Positions 1 through 13,243 of a stretch of DNA of 64,000 nucleotides are shown here, piece by piece. The position numbers and the translations under genes are program-made. Within the stretch, counting starts at the first letter, position 1. Every line of letters begins with the position of its first letter. This DNA comes from Auricularia sp. M13 (taxonomy: Eukaryota > Basidiomycota > Agaricomycetes > Auriculariales > Auriculariaceae): NCBI GenBank assembly GCA_037042915.1, contig CM073202.1, forward strand, positions 1,302,001 through 1,366,000, written 5' to 3'. The notes under the pieces are model-generated. The model worked only from the letters and a program-made list of their open reading frames with translations, was not told where the DNA came from and did not search any database.

Positions 1-1
1 G

Positions 2-1093
2 GTTGACACGTCGGGTATGCAGGCTTCCACCCCGCGCGAACGCTCCAAGTCCGGCTCGCCGTTCCCAAGCGCGCTCCCAGACGCATCGGCGGCCAAGGGC
101 GGCGAGGGCGGGTTCAACATATCCAACGAGGATGCAATCCGCCGTCTGCGGCAGAAAGGGCAGCCCATCCGCCTGTTCGGCGAGACGGACAAGGACCGGC
201 GGTTGCGCCTGCGCGCGCTCGAGCTCATCGAGGAGAAGGGCGGCGACAAGGGCAGCCAGCAGAACGACTTCAAGAAGGCGCTGGAAGACGTCGAGCGCAG
301 TGACCGCATGAAGGCCGATCGGCAAGACAAATCCAAGGATGAGGACAACGCGAAGAGCGAAGCGGAGGAGGTGCTGGACTTGCAATTGGTCAAGACCGAT
401 CCCGACAAGCTCTATCCTATCATTTATTTTGCTCTTAAGAAGAAGCTGAAAGAGTGGGAGGAGGCGCTGGAAGAACGGCCTGGTATGTGCACCTATACTC
501 AACACAATGGGATCTTAACTTTTCTTCCAGACAATATCAAGCGTTCGACACAGGGAAAGCTGGCTGCGGCGACCCAAGTGCAATCTGCGCAATACATGAA
601 GCCATTTTTCAAGATTTTGCGGTCACGGGTATGTCGCTCGCATTGTCGTCATATTTTCCGCTGAACCTGCCGCAGTCTCTACCTCCTGACATGCTTCTTC
701 GGGTATCGGAAATTGTACACTACATGCAAAAACGACAATACCAGAAGGCAAACGACTCCTACCTGCGACTCAGTATCGGCAACGCACCATGGCCCATTGG
801 CGTAACGATGGTCGGGTGTGTATTATCCACGCCAGACCTTGTAACTTGTGCTCACATCATATTTTCAGTATCCACGAACGTTCCGCTCGAGAAAAGATCT
901 CCACCGACCAGGTCGCTCACGTGTTGAACGACGAAGTCAGCCGGAAGTACATCCAAACTCTGAAACGGTGCGTTCAACCCCCAGGTTAGTGTCCAGCTTG
1001 CGTTTGCTCACCAACATCCTGCTTGGGTCCAGGATATTGACGTTTGCGCAAACGAAATACCCGCCCGAGGACGTGTCGCAACTCATGGGATGA
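2..1093 (+). CDS. PRP18: Pre-mRNA splicing factor PRP18 (5' end outside window)
   Basis: Second-step splicing factor of the U5 snRNP/spliceosome, acting in the nucleus at 3' splice-site docking. Reading is open from base 2, so the N terminus lies upstream; 292 residues are visible. Exons are 2-482, 531-628, 676-815, 869-967 and 1033-1093. The N-terminal PRP4-like motif ([19 protein letters not shown] type) is at about residues 39-60, followed by a charged linker. The C-terminal PRP18 helical domain carries the family signature [17 protein letters not shown] and the block [18 protein letters not shown]. The protein ends ...VSQLMG, close to the usual family end. Introns are 48-65 nt with GT-AG borders. 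Identification is based on family motifs I recognise. Confidence 0.93.
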
Positions 1094-2930
1094 CACTCGT
1101 GCGCTCATTACGCCTGCCACACCTGTAATTCCTAGCTTTCCCTGTATTTGTCCCGCCTGAAACATGTTCATGGTTCTGCGCAGTTCGTCATTCAATTGCG
1201 TTTGGCTTGTGGGCGATGCGGGGGCTTCCCTTGGCTGGCAAATCTCAGCTCGCAGGGACAAGTAACGTTGCTATTCATGGTGTGTTTGATGACTACTATG
1301 AAGTGTGATGTCTCTCAATACGAGCAATGCGGGCCACTTTTTGACAGCCAGCTTTCGACTTCCAGGAATGCGGTAGTCACTGGCTTTTTGTACCCCGCCG
1401 CCTAACGTCTGTCTCGACTAACTATAAGGTGTGTAAGCTTTAGCGCTAATCTGGGGTTGCGCTTGGTCTTGTCTTGCTCAATGGCCCACCAATCCATGCT
1501 TTGTGCACGTGCACCCCAGGCTGTCTTGGCTCTGAATCGGTCTTGTTAGTTTTGGCCTGTTTTCGGTGCTCTCTCCAGCGGCCTGGGCCAAGTCGGTCTC
1601 TTCGAAGGACAGCTCACAACTACCGCGTTCTTCGGCAGTGCTCCTCCTTGTGGCAAGGGCGCAACCTTCTGTCACAGGCTCACGGCGGTTCATTGACTAC
1701 TTTTGGCCTCGGTGCATGCTCGCTCTCGATTCTTTTCGCAGCGTCCGTGATCTCGGGAACTGTCACACGCACCGAGGCGATGCTGGATTACGCTCGGGGC
1801 CCTTTCTGCGACGGGCGCCGTCCAAGTCAGAGTCCCACGTCGCTGCTTCGCTGTCTTAGAAATCTGGTAACGGGAGCTCCAGGACAACTACTCAGTCGCC
1901 TTGACACCTGCAGTCGGCGCGCTCACTCTCTTGGGTTCAATTGTCCTACATGCCGGCATCTTCAAACCTCCGCAGCTGCCAGACAGCGTTGACTTCCAAT
2001 AGTTTTCATTTTGAATACGCAGAAGAAACTGGGTGGGTCGAGCCCCGGGGCATCATGCATGTCATCAGCACTCACAGAAGTTTTGTCCTGTTTCCTGGGC
2101 GTGCGCCGTATGCTGTGCATTGATTCTCAAGCTTCTTGCCTCGCGGCCTCCGCGTTGCTCGCTCCACAGCAGTACTCAGCCTTCAAGGTACGCGAATAAC
2201 CCTGCCAGTGGGAATACTTCTAGCCTGTGATTCCCCGTGGTTCAGTCATCGTGGATTGGCTCAGACTTGACTGCAAATTTCAATTCATGAATCCTTGTGC
2301 ACGGAGGTTCTCTGCGTCGCTGTCTTCCAAGCGCGTCGACGCTCTTCTCGCGACAACCCATTCTGGCGCCCTTCTCCGCGCACCGAGGTTTCGCATGCAG
2401 TATTCGCGCCCACATGACCTGCTTCTGCATGCGGCTTCGATGCAAGATTCTTCCGTCAGCATAAATCGAGATACCGCGCTTAGACGTGCGCTGGGTAGGA
2501 CCAGGTCACAATCAGTACCTCTGGGTGCGACCGCCACACTGCCGGCACAGCGTGCTTGGTGGTGCGCTGTTCCTTTCCCACAAGGTTGTGCAGACTTCCC
2601 CGCAACACATATTTCCAAATTCGAGAGGGCTTTCGCTCACAAGAGTATTCTGGCGCACTAGAACTGCAAGCGGTCTGCGAGACATGGCAAGTGCCCCCCT
2701 GTACTCGTACGACTCTCTACGTCCGGGCCGTGAACGATGAACGATGCGCTGTGGCTCAGCACGTGAGGTCGCCCTCAGGGATCGGACCTCCATCTCCCTC
2801 CGTTTCACTATGGCGGCTATAGTTGTCGCTGGCGCTTAAAGCGCTTCTTCCACTGCTGCCGCCGCTGAAAGTTGTGCCGAGTAGGTCAAGAAGGCCAGAG
2901 GGGGGCACGGGCAGTGTTCGCTATCTCGCC
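1094..2930. other. Gene-poor interval, possible decayed coding sequence
   Basis: Nothing here supports an intact gene. It contains the PRP18 3' flank and the upstream region of the sugar transporter. Between about 1690 and 2002 on the plus strand there are short hydrophobic stretches in two frames, listed separately as a possible pseudogene. The remaining open frames look like chance. Confidence 0.5.
1690..2002 (+). pseudogene. Possible eroded membrane-protein gene remnant
   Basis: Three hydrophobic segments follow one another on the plus strand: FGLGACSLSILFAASVISG (about 1704-1760, one frame), then WITLGALSATGAVQV (1784-1828) and VALTPAVGALTLLGSIVLHAG (about 1895-1957) in a second frame. 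The last two share one frame, broken by a single in-frame TAA at 1868-1870. That frame ends at a TAG at 2000-2002 after ...FKPPQLPDSVDF. The pattern resembles the tail of a multi-pass membrane protein carrying a stop and a frameshift. I do not recognise a family, and chance remains possible. Confidence 0.25.
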
Positions 2931-5622
2931 ATGGCACCCCAGGTCGGAAACCACGGAGCCAAGAGCAGCGGATTGGACAAGAATTTGCTTTACACTGGCA
3001 GATGGTTTCAGCATACTCGTGAGCGTAGTTTGGCTGCTTGTAAGTTGGATTGCTAACGCACAGTTTGCTGTAGATCTGGTGCTTCTCAACCTCACCTTGA
3101 TTGTCCCACTTGTTTCATCATATGCAAACGGCTATGGTACCTCTTCACGCCTATTCGCTGATGCTCACACGCACTCACCGCTTCAAAGACGGGTCAATGA
3201 TGTATGTTGACGATTATTCTCGCCATCGGTCATTCGGATCTTATACAACCAAGGAACGGCTTGCAATCGGTCGCTCAGTGGCAGACTTTCTTTAAACATC
3301 CTGCCGCTCAGCAACTAGGCCTGTTGAACGCCATCCAGTCGATCGGGCGAGTACATGTTCATTCGAGCCACTCTCGTACATATTCATTATTCGTGCAGTT
3401 CTCTCTGCGCGACATTCCCCGCTCCGTATGCCTCTGATATCTTTGGCCGCCGTCCGACCATCATGTTCGGCTCGGTCATTGTCCTCTGCGGTTCTGTCCT
3501 GCAGGTAGCAATGTCTTTGTCAAAGATTCGTACGCTGAGGTTGGTCTGACTTCCGATTCTAGGCATGCACGCAAACGATCGGCATGTTTATCGCTTCCCG
3601 CTTCCTCATCGGACTCGGAACCACCTTCGTAAGCCGAAGTGGCAATGAAACACGGTCAGAGCTCAACGATGCCCCTGAGCCTTTAGACGCAGATGGCTTC
3701 ACCGTTGCTCATCTCAGAAATATCGTATCCGACGCAACGCGGGCCGCTCACTTCGTTATACAACTCCCTGTGGTCCTCGGGTCATATTGTTGCTGCTTGT
3801 GAGACCGAGATCTACAGTGCACCTAACATTGTGCTCATCAGGGTTAGGGACGACGTTCGGAACGTTTCGCATTGCGAGCAACTGGAGCTGGCGCATTCCC
3901 TCGGCTCTGCAGGGACTCAGCTCGGTCATCCAGGTTCTGTTTATCTGGTTCGTCCCCGAAAGTCCCCGCTGGTGTGGGTATCCAGAATTTAATATCGTGT
4001 GGTATTTCACTGCTGATGCATTCGCCTTGTCAGTGTACAGCAAGGGTAGACATGCAGAGGCCCGTGCGCTTTTGGCCAAATGTAAGTGTCATCGTCTTCG
4101 CGCAACTTGCTGTCCCTGAAATGCATTGAAGATCATACGTAAGATCCTACCAGTTAGCTGGACATGATGAAACCCCATTGACGCTGGCACTCGTAGCGGC
4201 AGCGATGAGTCTCATCCACTCATTGCCTATGAGATGCGCGAAATCAAAGATGCGCTCGACATAGAGGCTGAGCAGGCGCGCGTTTCCTGGTTCGATCTCT
4301 TCAGAACACCGGGCAACCGCCGTCGGATGCGCGTTATAGTAAGGCCTGCACCGAGGGTGTAACCAGGAAACGCACTGACGTCTCTGCAGATGGCCATCGC
4401 TGCGTTTTCACGTAAGTGCTTAGCAATTCTGTGGTAGCATCTCCAACAGTACTGCAGAGCTGTCGGGCAACGGCCTGACGAGCTATTACCTCAGCCGCGT
4501 CTTGAACAGCGTCGGTATAACACGGCCTGCAGATCAAACGCTCATTAACGGCGTCCTCGCTATCTACAGTTGTAAGCCGACTTGCCCATGTCCCATGTTT
4601 AGCTACGACTAATCGTTACTGCAGTTGCGGTTGCTGCCACAGGTCTGCCCAAGTGTCCGCGGGGAAGTTTGAAGCTTACATAATTCCAGCCTCGATGTTC
4701 GTTGAGAAAGCCGGAAGAAGACCGCTTTTCCTCGTCTCCACCGCGGGAATGGTACGAACCTCGGGTTTTCTGCTGTTGATACTGTACATCTCATTAATGT
4801 TTTCTCAGGCCGTCGCTTTTGCGTGCCTGACCGCATGTGCTGGCGTATTTCAGACTTCGGGAGACAAGGCCGCTGCGCACGGAGTGATTGCGTTCATCTT
4901 CGTAGGCGCGACGTTCTATGTACGCATCGTCAGCTTGTGCTCTGAGTTCCTTAGAGGCGAGCTGACAGATACTAAAAGCCGCTGGCTTATACGCCGCGTG
5001 AGCTATGATCCTACTCCTGAGGACCCGATATTGATATTTATCAGTCCTCGTATCGTACACCGTGGAGCTTCTACCTTTCTTCCTCCGCGCCAAAGGCCTC
5101 GCTGTCATGAACTTGACGGTCCTCGCGGCCATCATCTTCAACCAATACACGTGCGTAATCAGTTGCCACTGCTCTTGCAATTGTATATCGGTAGCCGTAC
5201 TCACGTTCTTCGCCCAGGAACCCAATCGCTCTGCAAGCCATCCAATGGAAGGTACAGACCCACGTGTTGCACGAGCACAATGTATTGTGCTAACTGATCC
5301 GTATTGCCTAGTACTACCTCATTTACGCAATTTGGATTTTCGTCGAGCTCGGTTTCGGTCAGTCTGGCACTGTCCAATGCAGAATTTCGCTGATAATGAC
5401 TCCTCTTGCGCACTCCCAGTCTGGCTTTACGTGGTGGAGACGAAGGGCCGCAGCCTCGAGGAGACAGCTGTGCTGTTCGACGGCGAGGACGCCGTGCAAG
5501 AGCTCGCTCAGCGCGCGCGCGCGGAGGCGGAGGAGGCCGCGCGTGCGGACGAGACAGAGGACGAGAAAAAAGAGGAGCCCGAGATCGTCATGCACGAGCA
5601 TCTGCGCGTCGCAACTGTCTGA
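2931..5622 (+). CDS. MFS sugar transporter (hexose / lactose-permease-like)
   Basis: Twelve-helix sugar porter of the plasma membrane that imports a hexose or disaccharide with protons; the substrate is not readable from sequence. The model has 21 exons summing to 532 residues, normal for the family. Visible motifs are NGYDGSMMNGLQ (TM1 region), DIFGRRPT, VPESPRW, QLSGNGLTSYYL (TM7), VEKAGRRPLF, LLPFFLRAKG and C-terminal VETKGRSLEE, followed by an acidic/Ala-rich tail. Several exons are tiny: 3189-3201 (13 nt), 4132-4138 (7 nt), 4390-4411 (22 nt), 4625-4642 (18 nt) and 4979-4997 (19 nt). The intron at 3347-3398 only keeps the frame as a GC-AG intron. The start ATG at 2931 is the first in frame; the junction after exon 1 (3018/3074) is the least certain. 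Confidence 0.87.
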
Positions 5623-5649
5623 ATGAAGAACGTGTCGAAAGAAAGCAAG

Positions 5650-6575
<926 letters not shown>

Positions 6576-6626
6576 GAGGTCGATGTGGAGGAACACGAAA
6601 GCCAAGTCCGCTCTCAGCACATCTGA

Positions 6627-8018
6627 TCACCGATAATCTGCTCGGATCGAGTCTTGCACTATTCCATGATTCCCAGGCTCACGGAAAGACAGACAATTTC
6701 GATAAAAGCAATACTCGTATAGTCCAGGAACATTATACACATCACTATCATTCACATTCACCGGCTCGTGAGCGTGCGTCCGCTGTTGCCCAGATTTAAT
6801 CAGCATCCCCCAGCCAGCTAGCGGTAAAACAGAAACCGACCTTACAGTCTTCCTGTCCGTCGTCGCGACCTCAGTCTTTGCACGGTTGAGGATTTTCTGG
6901 AACTCGGCGACGCGGTGGCGCATGCGCGAGCGCATGTACGCCTTGGAGCACTTGATGTGGTAGTGCAGGTAGCTGCGGAAGAGCTGGATGTGCGAGATGG
7001 TGGAGAACTGCACGTCCGGCTTGTTGTAGTGGCGCGGGAAGATGACTTGCAACGCGAGCAAGTTAATACTTGAAAGGGGAGTGAGGGAAGAGCGTGGGCG
7101 CACCGAATGTTACGTAGCCAACGTCTTCAGAGTTCTTCAGGCCGGGCGCTGAGCGAATTTCGAGAGGGGGTTCTTTGGCGGAGAAAAGGACCTGCGGCGC
7201 AGTCTGTATGGAGGGCTGTCGCCGGGCGTCTACGAATTCCTATGTTGGGGAACCGCGTCAGTGAAGCTACTGCCAATGACTTCGGGATCGCACCTGGAGG
7301 AAGACCTTGCCAAAGATGCGGTCGGCCTCTTCTCTGAAGACTGTCGAGAAGACGACGGTGACACGGTCTGCCTGAGCCTGGACGTAGATGGCCTCCTCGT
7401 CGCGGTAGTGGATCTGCATGAGCTCGGTCGCGTTGGCGGGGCTCTCGCCGCGCTCGAGCGCGAGCGCGTGCTTGAACGCGGTCTCAAACGGTGCGCCCAG
7501 TGCGATACGCTTGAGCAATGAGGCCGACTTGATAAGAGCGTCGCGCGCCTCTGCGCAGACAGTCAGCCCGGCGAAGTCAGGGCTGTGAGCGCAATCGTGG
7601 ACTGACCTCCCTCCGGCGGGACCTTCTCTGTGTCGAACTCGAGCGTGACGGAGTACTCTGGCTCAGCCTCGGGCAGGAGGTAGGTGCCGTACTCGCGCGC
7701 GAGGATGTCGTGGGCGCCGTAGCGGGCGAGCTCGTCCCAGCAGCGGATGTTCATCGACAGCCGCAGCAGCGTCTTGCGCTCGGGCGTCGACAGCCGGAAG
7801 CGCACGCCATCGTAGTCCACAAAGTGCTCGTCCAGCGACGACGGCCTGGGCAATGTGAGATCGCGGGATCGCCAGTCAATGCGGCCGCTGCAGCGCTTAC
7901 TTGGTGAACTTTTCTGCGAGCACGCTCTGAATGATAGTGTTGTGGGTCTGCATGCTGCCCTATTAGCAGGCTGTAGCTTCAGATACAACAGAAGGGAGCG
8001 CGCCTCGAGCAGAATCAT
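6627..8018 (-). CDS. ARPC2: Actin-related protein 2/3 complex subunit 2 (p34-ARC)
   Basis: Core subunit of the Arp2/3 complex that nucleates branched actin at endocytic patches. Exons: 8018-7990, 7954-7901, 7845-7607, 7550-7294, 7239-7104, 7045-6846 and 6782-6627, total 356 residues. Diagnostic blocks are N-terminal MILLEA, then [55 protein letters not shown] and [21 protein letters not shown]. The first intron (7989-7955) is only 35 nt. The last exon adds about 50 residues without family resemblance. The reading frame is the same whether or not intron 6845-6783 is removed, so the true C terminus is uncertain. Transcribed divergently from the dynein gene, 100 bp between start codons. Confidence 0.92.
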
Positions 8019-8118
8019 GGCCGATTGAGCGTGTGCGCAGTTGCAGAGTCCAAGTCCCGCTCTCAACGGCTCTAACTCCGCGTCCGCGCCACTCCCTCCG
8101 ACCGCTTCAACCGTCCCA
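8019..8118. promoter_or_regulatory. Shared divergent promoter, ARPC2 / dynein IC
   Basis: Only 100 bp separate the two start codons, so both promoters and 5' leaders must lie here or overlap the genes. No TATA box is obvious. Confidence 0.5.
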
Positions 8119-10594
8119 ATGCACGACAGACGGCGCGCAGAAATCGAGGCCAAGCGCCAGAAGCTGGCAGAATTTCGCCAGGCGCGCGAGGCCCGCAAGA
8201 AACAGGACGCGTTGCGCTCGCCCACAGACGTCAGTCCGTTTCATTCAGTGACCAAGTGTAGCCTGGCTAAGATATGCAATTACGTGCAGAGCGTAGTAAA
8301 CCTTGGTCTGCAGCGCCAGGGCGTTGATGAACTCATCAACTCGCTCGTCGGTCCCTCCATTTCGCGGACGGGCAGCAGCCTCGGCGCGCGAATCTCGCGG
8401 CCGGACTCGCCAGCGGTCGCATCAGGCTCGCCCGTCTCGTCTGTACCCTCCACCCCTGCTCCAAGACGTTCAGACACGCTTGATGTCGCAAACGGCGTGT
8501 CTGGACGCGCGAGCAGGGCCAGCGACGCGACGGGCGGCCCCGTGTTCGACCGAATGAGCATCGGGACGGGGACGACGCTGCAAGGCTCTGACATCGCGGT
8601 GCCCGAGCGGTATGTCTTGCGCCAGCACTGCAGAATGCGTCTGAAATTAAGCCCAGGTTTACAATTACTGAATTCATCGACGTGCAGCAAGAACTCTTCG
8701 ACCTGCCCAAGAAGGCGCGTCGATCGTGCCCTCATTCATTGCTCTTCATATTAACACTTTTCACAGGAGAAGGTCATGTACACGAAAGAGGTGCAAACGT
8801 CGGACGTGTCCACGGAAGCCTCGGGTCCCTCTGAGGACGAGATACGCGAGCGCATAGCGCGCGAAGTCGAAGCCGAGCGTGCACAACGCGAGAAAGAGCT
8901 GGACGAGGAAGAGAGCAAGCTCGAGAAAGAGATCGAAGATGAAATTCGCGGTACGTCAGGCACTGCTAGAGACGGCAGTATGCTGAAATGCTCGTTTCTG
9001 TAGAACTGAACGAGGAAGAACGTGCGCTGATGTACTCTGTCCCGGAATTTATCGACTTCGTGGAACAGTCGTCCAAGATCCTGCAACGCGCGTTGAGTGA
9101 CGGCTACGACTATATTCGCGACTATACCGTGGGCGCCGAGACGGGAGCGTAAGTGCACAGTCCTGTGTCAGTTGAACCGGAATTTATATTCTTTACAGCG
9201 ACGATTCAGAGGGGAAACGCGTAAAACGCGTCTGTGCTTTTTGGGATGAGCGGTGGTGCAAGAACCGTTCAATTACGGACGTCGACTGGTCACCTAAGGT
9301 ATGCCTCAAAGATGCGACACTGCCCACCTAATGCGCTGCCGCAGTACCCAGAACTCAGCGTGGCGGCTTACAACAAAAACCCGCAAGCATTACATGAACC
9401 AGACGGCATTGTCGCTGTATGGAATTTGCATTTATTGGAGAGACCAGAATTCGTCTTCCACTCTCAGGTACGCCTGCCGCACCTTGATAAATAATAAAGG
9501 GCATTCAATGACCGCTCATCCAGTCCGATGTGCTGTCCGTTGCATTTTCGCCGTTCCATTCCAACCTGATCTTTGGTGGCACATACTCTGGACAAATCCT
9601 GCTATGGGACACACGAGCGAAGCATCTACCCGTGCTCAAGTCGCCTTTATCAGCGGCAGGGCACACGCATCCTGTCTATGCGATGCAGATGGTCGGCACG
9701 CAGAACGCGCACAACTTGATCAGCACGAGCACGGACGGCACGGTGTGCAGTTGGCTGGTGGACATGCTCGCGCAACCGCAGGTCAGCTCTCCTGAGTAAC
9801 AGTCTTCTTTCTGCGGTTTATCTGATGCACGGTGAAGGAAACGCTCGAGCTGACGCTGGCGGCCGGCGCGGGAAACAAGACGCCGGAGGTGGCGATCACG
9901 TGCCTCGACTTCCCCGCGAACGAGACGACGGCGTTCTGGGTGGGCACGGAGGAGGGCAACGTCTACCAGGCGAACCGGTACGACCGCGCGGGGTCCAAGG
10001 CCGGCCTGAACCAGTACGACATCTACCGCGGGCACGCGGGGCCCGTCACCGGCATCCACTTCCACCCGCTCGTCGGCTCGATCGACTTCAGCGACCTCTT
10101 CCTCACGTGCAGCGTCGACTGGACCGTCAAGCTGTGGCGCAGCAAGAGCATCGCGAAGCCCAGCGCCGCGCTGCAGAGCGTCGCGCCGATATACTCGTTC
10201 GACGAGGCGGACGATTACGTGTACGACGTCAAGTGGCACCCCGCGCACCCCGCCATATTCGGCTCCGTCAATGGCTCGGGCAAATTCGATTTGTGGAACC
10301 TCAACGTCGACACGGAGGTTCGTCTGCCATTTCCATTTCACATTCAAGCAGACACTTATGCTTGAGCAGGTGCCGATGGTCTCCACGACGGTGGGCGAGC
10401 GCGCAATCAACAAGCTGCAATGGGACCGCAAAGACGGGCGCCGCGTCGCGCTCGGCTCGAGCGATGGCAAGTTGTACATCTACGATGTCGGCGACATCGC
10501 CATCCCGCGCGAGTCCGAATGGACAGACATGCAACGCACAATCGCGGGCATTATCAGCGGGCACGATGGCGCTGCGAACGGGTTGGCTGCGTGA
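8119..10594 (+). CDS. Cytoplasmic dynein 1 intermediate chain
   Basis: WD-repeat scaffold of cytoplasmic dynein that binds the heavy chain, light chains and dynactin. Ten exons (8119-8229, 8290-8609, 8657-8714, 8767-8950, 9004-9148, 9199-9298, 9345-9467, 9524-9781, 9838-10317, 10370-10594) give 667 residues. The N terminus is the typical charged coiled coil ([20 protein letters not shown]), followed by a Ser/Pro-rich linker, the conserved [10 protein letters not shown] element and an acidic helix. From about residue 300 there is a WD40 propeller ([33 protein letters not shown]). The start at 8119 is the first in-frame ATG. The intron at 8715-8766 fits the frame only with a GC donor. Confidence 0.92.
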
Positions 10595-10914
10595 ACGCAG
10601 GGTGCACATAGAGTGGATTAGTTATTGTAGTTTCGGCTGTAACTCACCTTCCTTTGCTTTCACGACGTTTATGACATCCCATTTGCGAAACCGAAATGGC
10701 GCAAGTCCGACTTCGTTTTCAAAAATCGTGCAGCAAGCACAGCGAGTTCACTCATGATCACGCAAAGGATGGGTTTGAGGGTTGCGAGTGTCAGCAGGCG
10801 CTTACGCAGCGCCAACAATCATATCAGTACACGATATCCCACGACGCCGTCGCGGGTACAACACAGCAACAACGACACAGCGAGGAGCGGAGGCACGGGG
10901 CACAAGACGGGACA
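10595..10914. other. Convergent 3' intergenic region
   Basis: Separates the 3' ends of the dynein chain and the REX1-like exonuclease. No gene seen. Confidence 0.6.
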
Positions 10915-13243
10915 TCAGCCGTCCTTGAGGCACAAGAACAGCAAACCCTGCTTGGCGAGCGCGACGGCATCCTCAAGCTGGCGGCCCTCCCCCGCGCTCC
11001 ACCAGTCGGCGCGGTCGATCTCCTCGAGCCGCTTCCCGGCGCGCATCTCATTCTCGAACTTGGCGCGGCGCACGTTGAGCCGGGACATGTCGCGCGGGTC
11101 CGAGTGGCCGGAGAATAGGATGAACGCCGTGCGCGGTGGGAGCGCGGCGTACGCCTTCGCGAGGTAGTGGTTCAGGTTCGCTATCGTCTCCGCGAGCGGT
11201 GGCGGCGCGGGCGGCGGCGAGGCGGTGGCGTTTGCTTTCGGCGTCGTCCATTCCAGCGCCTCGCTCAGCCCGATCATCCGCCCGAAGACGAAGTCATGCC
11301 GCGGTGCGGCCTCGATGACGCCGCGCATCACCTCCTCGTCCGATTTACACGGAATCGCCGTCGTCGCCTTCGCGCCGTGCCAGGAGCCCGGGTTGCCGTA
11401 GTCGACCACGGCGGACGTGACGCTGCGCCCAGACCGACCCGTTGTGCGCCCCAGACGCTCGAGTATTGACTCCTGGTCCGTTTTGAACTCGCCAAAGCCA
11501 GGTCCTAATGATCATTAGTCCTTGATGTTGCGTGGGATGCACTGAGAACTGACCATTCTCAAGCTTGAGCTTCAGAAGCTCAGCGCACGCCCTCGCGTCC
11601 TCTTCGGGATCGTGGCCACCCTCTCCGCCAGTTTGTATTTCGCGCCCACACCACTTGCGCGTGAGCCAAGCCAGACCAGGTTTGAGCGGCCGTCCTCGCG
11701 GATGGTGGTATATCACAGCCGTGTCAATGCAACGAGGGTGACATATTTTCATAGCACGCAAATCCGACTCCAGCGAGTGGCCCAGCAGAACCGGTATGCA
11801 GTCCGGCGCGTCCTCTGGCGCGGAGAACATCACGAGCAGGTCGCGCTGTACCTCCGCCAAAGATTTTGTCACGTGCGCCAGTTTCTCGGCCGTGATGCCG
11901 CTGAATCTGGGGAATGGAATGTGATATGAGCGGCTAGATAATGCAGGTGCGCGGAACAGGGGGTACGGACCGCGTGAGGTAGTCGGTGATGGTTTTGTGC
12001 GGCTTGACGAGCTCGTCGTACACGACCTTGTCCTCGGCGACATCGATCACGCAGATACGCGTGAGCTCTTTGCCATCTTCGGTCAGGCACTACAAGAAGG
12101 CACCTGTTAGCGACACAAAAGCGGCATAGCGCGAGAGCACACCATACATACCATTTCGCAATCCAGCGCGTACACCTTGGGCGGCCTGCTGCTCGTGGGC
12201 GAGTACGGGACGCGGGTGGGCGTCTCGACCCAGCCGGGCGGCTTGGTGAAGACCTCTGCGAGATACGAGGGAACCGGATAGTCGTTGTCGATCATCTGTT
12301 CCGGCGTGAGGATGTAGGGCGTAGGATCGCCGCTCTTCTTGATGCTCTGGCGTTCCGCTGCACACCGCGGGATTATGATGGTCAGCACGCAGTATCTTAT
12401 CACAGCAGCATATACGCACAGTTGATGCGCTCGAGAATGCGCTTGCGCTTCTCCTCGCCAGAGACGGGCGCCATAAAGAAGGTGCTGAGGATGGAGTGCA
12501 TCTTGGTGGCCTCGCCGGGCGCGCGCGTGGGGCATGCATGCATGAACGTCGAGTGGACAAAGGGCACTTTGGACTTGGACTTGTCGGGTGCGGGGATGGG
12601 GAGCGGGAGGTTCGGGCTGGCTTTCGCGGTGGGAGTCGGGAGATCGAGAAGCTCGGGAGTCAGACCGGGTACCAGCAGAGTCACGACCCTTTGAATGGAC
12701 CTGGGGTTCTGCGACCGTTCTTGAGCATTCCAGTTGCCATTTCAAAGCAGTCTCAATACTGACCTCTACCCTGAGCCAGCCTGGCGGGGGACCGTCCGCG
12801 ACGAGGTGCAGCACGAGATCGCGAATGTCCTGTGGATAGCGTTAGAGTCCATTCTTATCGGCGCGCCCCTTATCCCAGGCTCGAAAGCAACGTACAGCAA
12901 TGCTCACGGGCTCGCTCCTCTGTTCAATCTGCGCGTTGGAGTAGTAGAAACGCGGGACCATGCTCTGCAGCGGGAGGTCAGTGCGCGCGAGACAGAAAGA
13001 ATGGGAACGCACTGCGAGCTTGGCCTCCGACTTGGCCGCCTTCTTCATCTTGCGCTTGTCGAGCTTGGCGACGTCTGGCGGGATGGCGACGAGCACAGGC
13101 TGTGAGCGGACGGGCGAGGGCAGGGCCGCCACCGGCTTTGCGGGCAGCTTTGTGGGCGACGGCGGGGCCTGCCTGAGCTTCTTGGAGGTGTGCTGCCTCG
13201 TCGGCGAGCCCGCGTCGCTGGGCGAATGGCTCGTGCGCTTCAT
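10915..13243 (-). CDS. REX1: RNA exonuclease, REX1 / REXO1 family (DEDDh)
   Basis: Predicted nuclear 3'-5' exoribonuclease that trims structured RNAs such as 5S rRNA and tRNA precursors (role known for the yeast homologue). Eight exons (13243-13013, 12964-12896, 12829-12764, 12708-12420, 12357-12152, 12089-11971, 11906-11554, 11504-10915) give 640 residues. The N terminus is basic with a probable nuclear signal. The middle block, VENPRSIQRVVTLLVPGL after PPGWLR, is typical of REX1. The catalytic domain has ALDCEM (D-x-E), GHSLESDL and HDPEEDA, the three DEDDh motifs. The C-terminal about 200 residues form a conserved extension (HYLAKAYAALPPRTAFILFSG). All introns are GT-AG. Confidence 0.88.

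Noticed and set aside
1474-1992. 172-codon plus-strand frame as an intact gene
   Set aside because: No splice-supported continuation and mixed-frame hydrophobic segments; treated only as a possible pseudogene.
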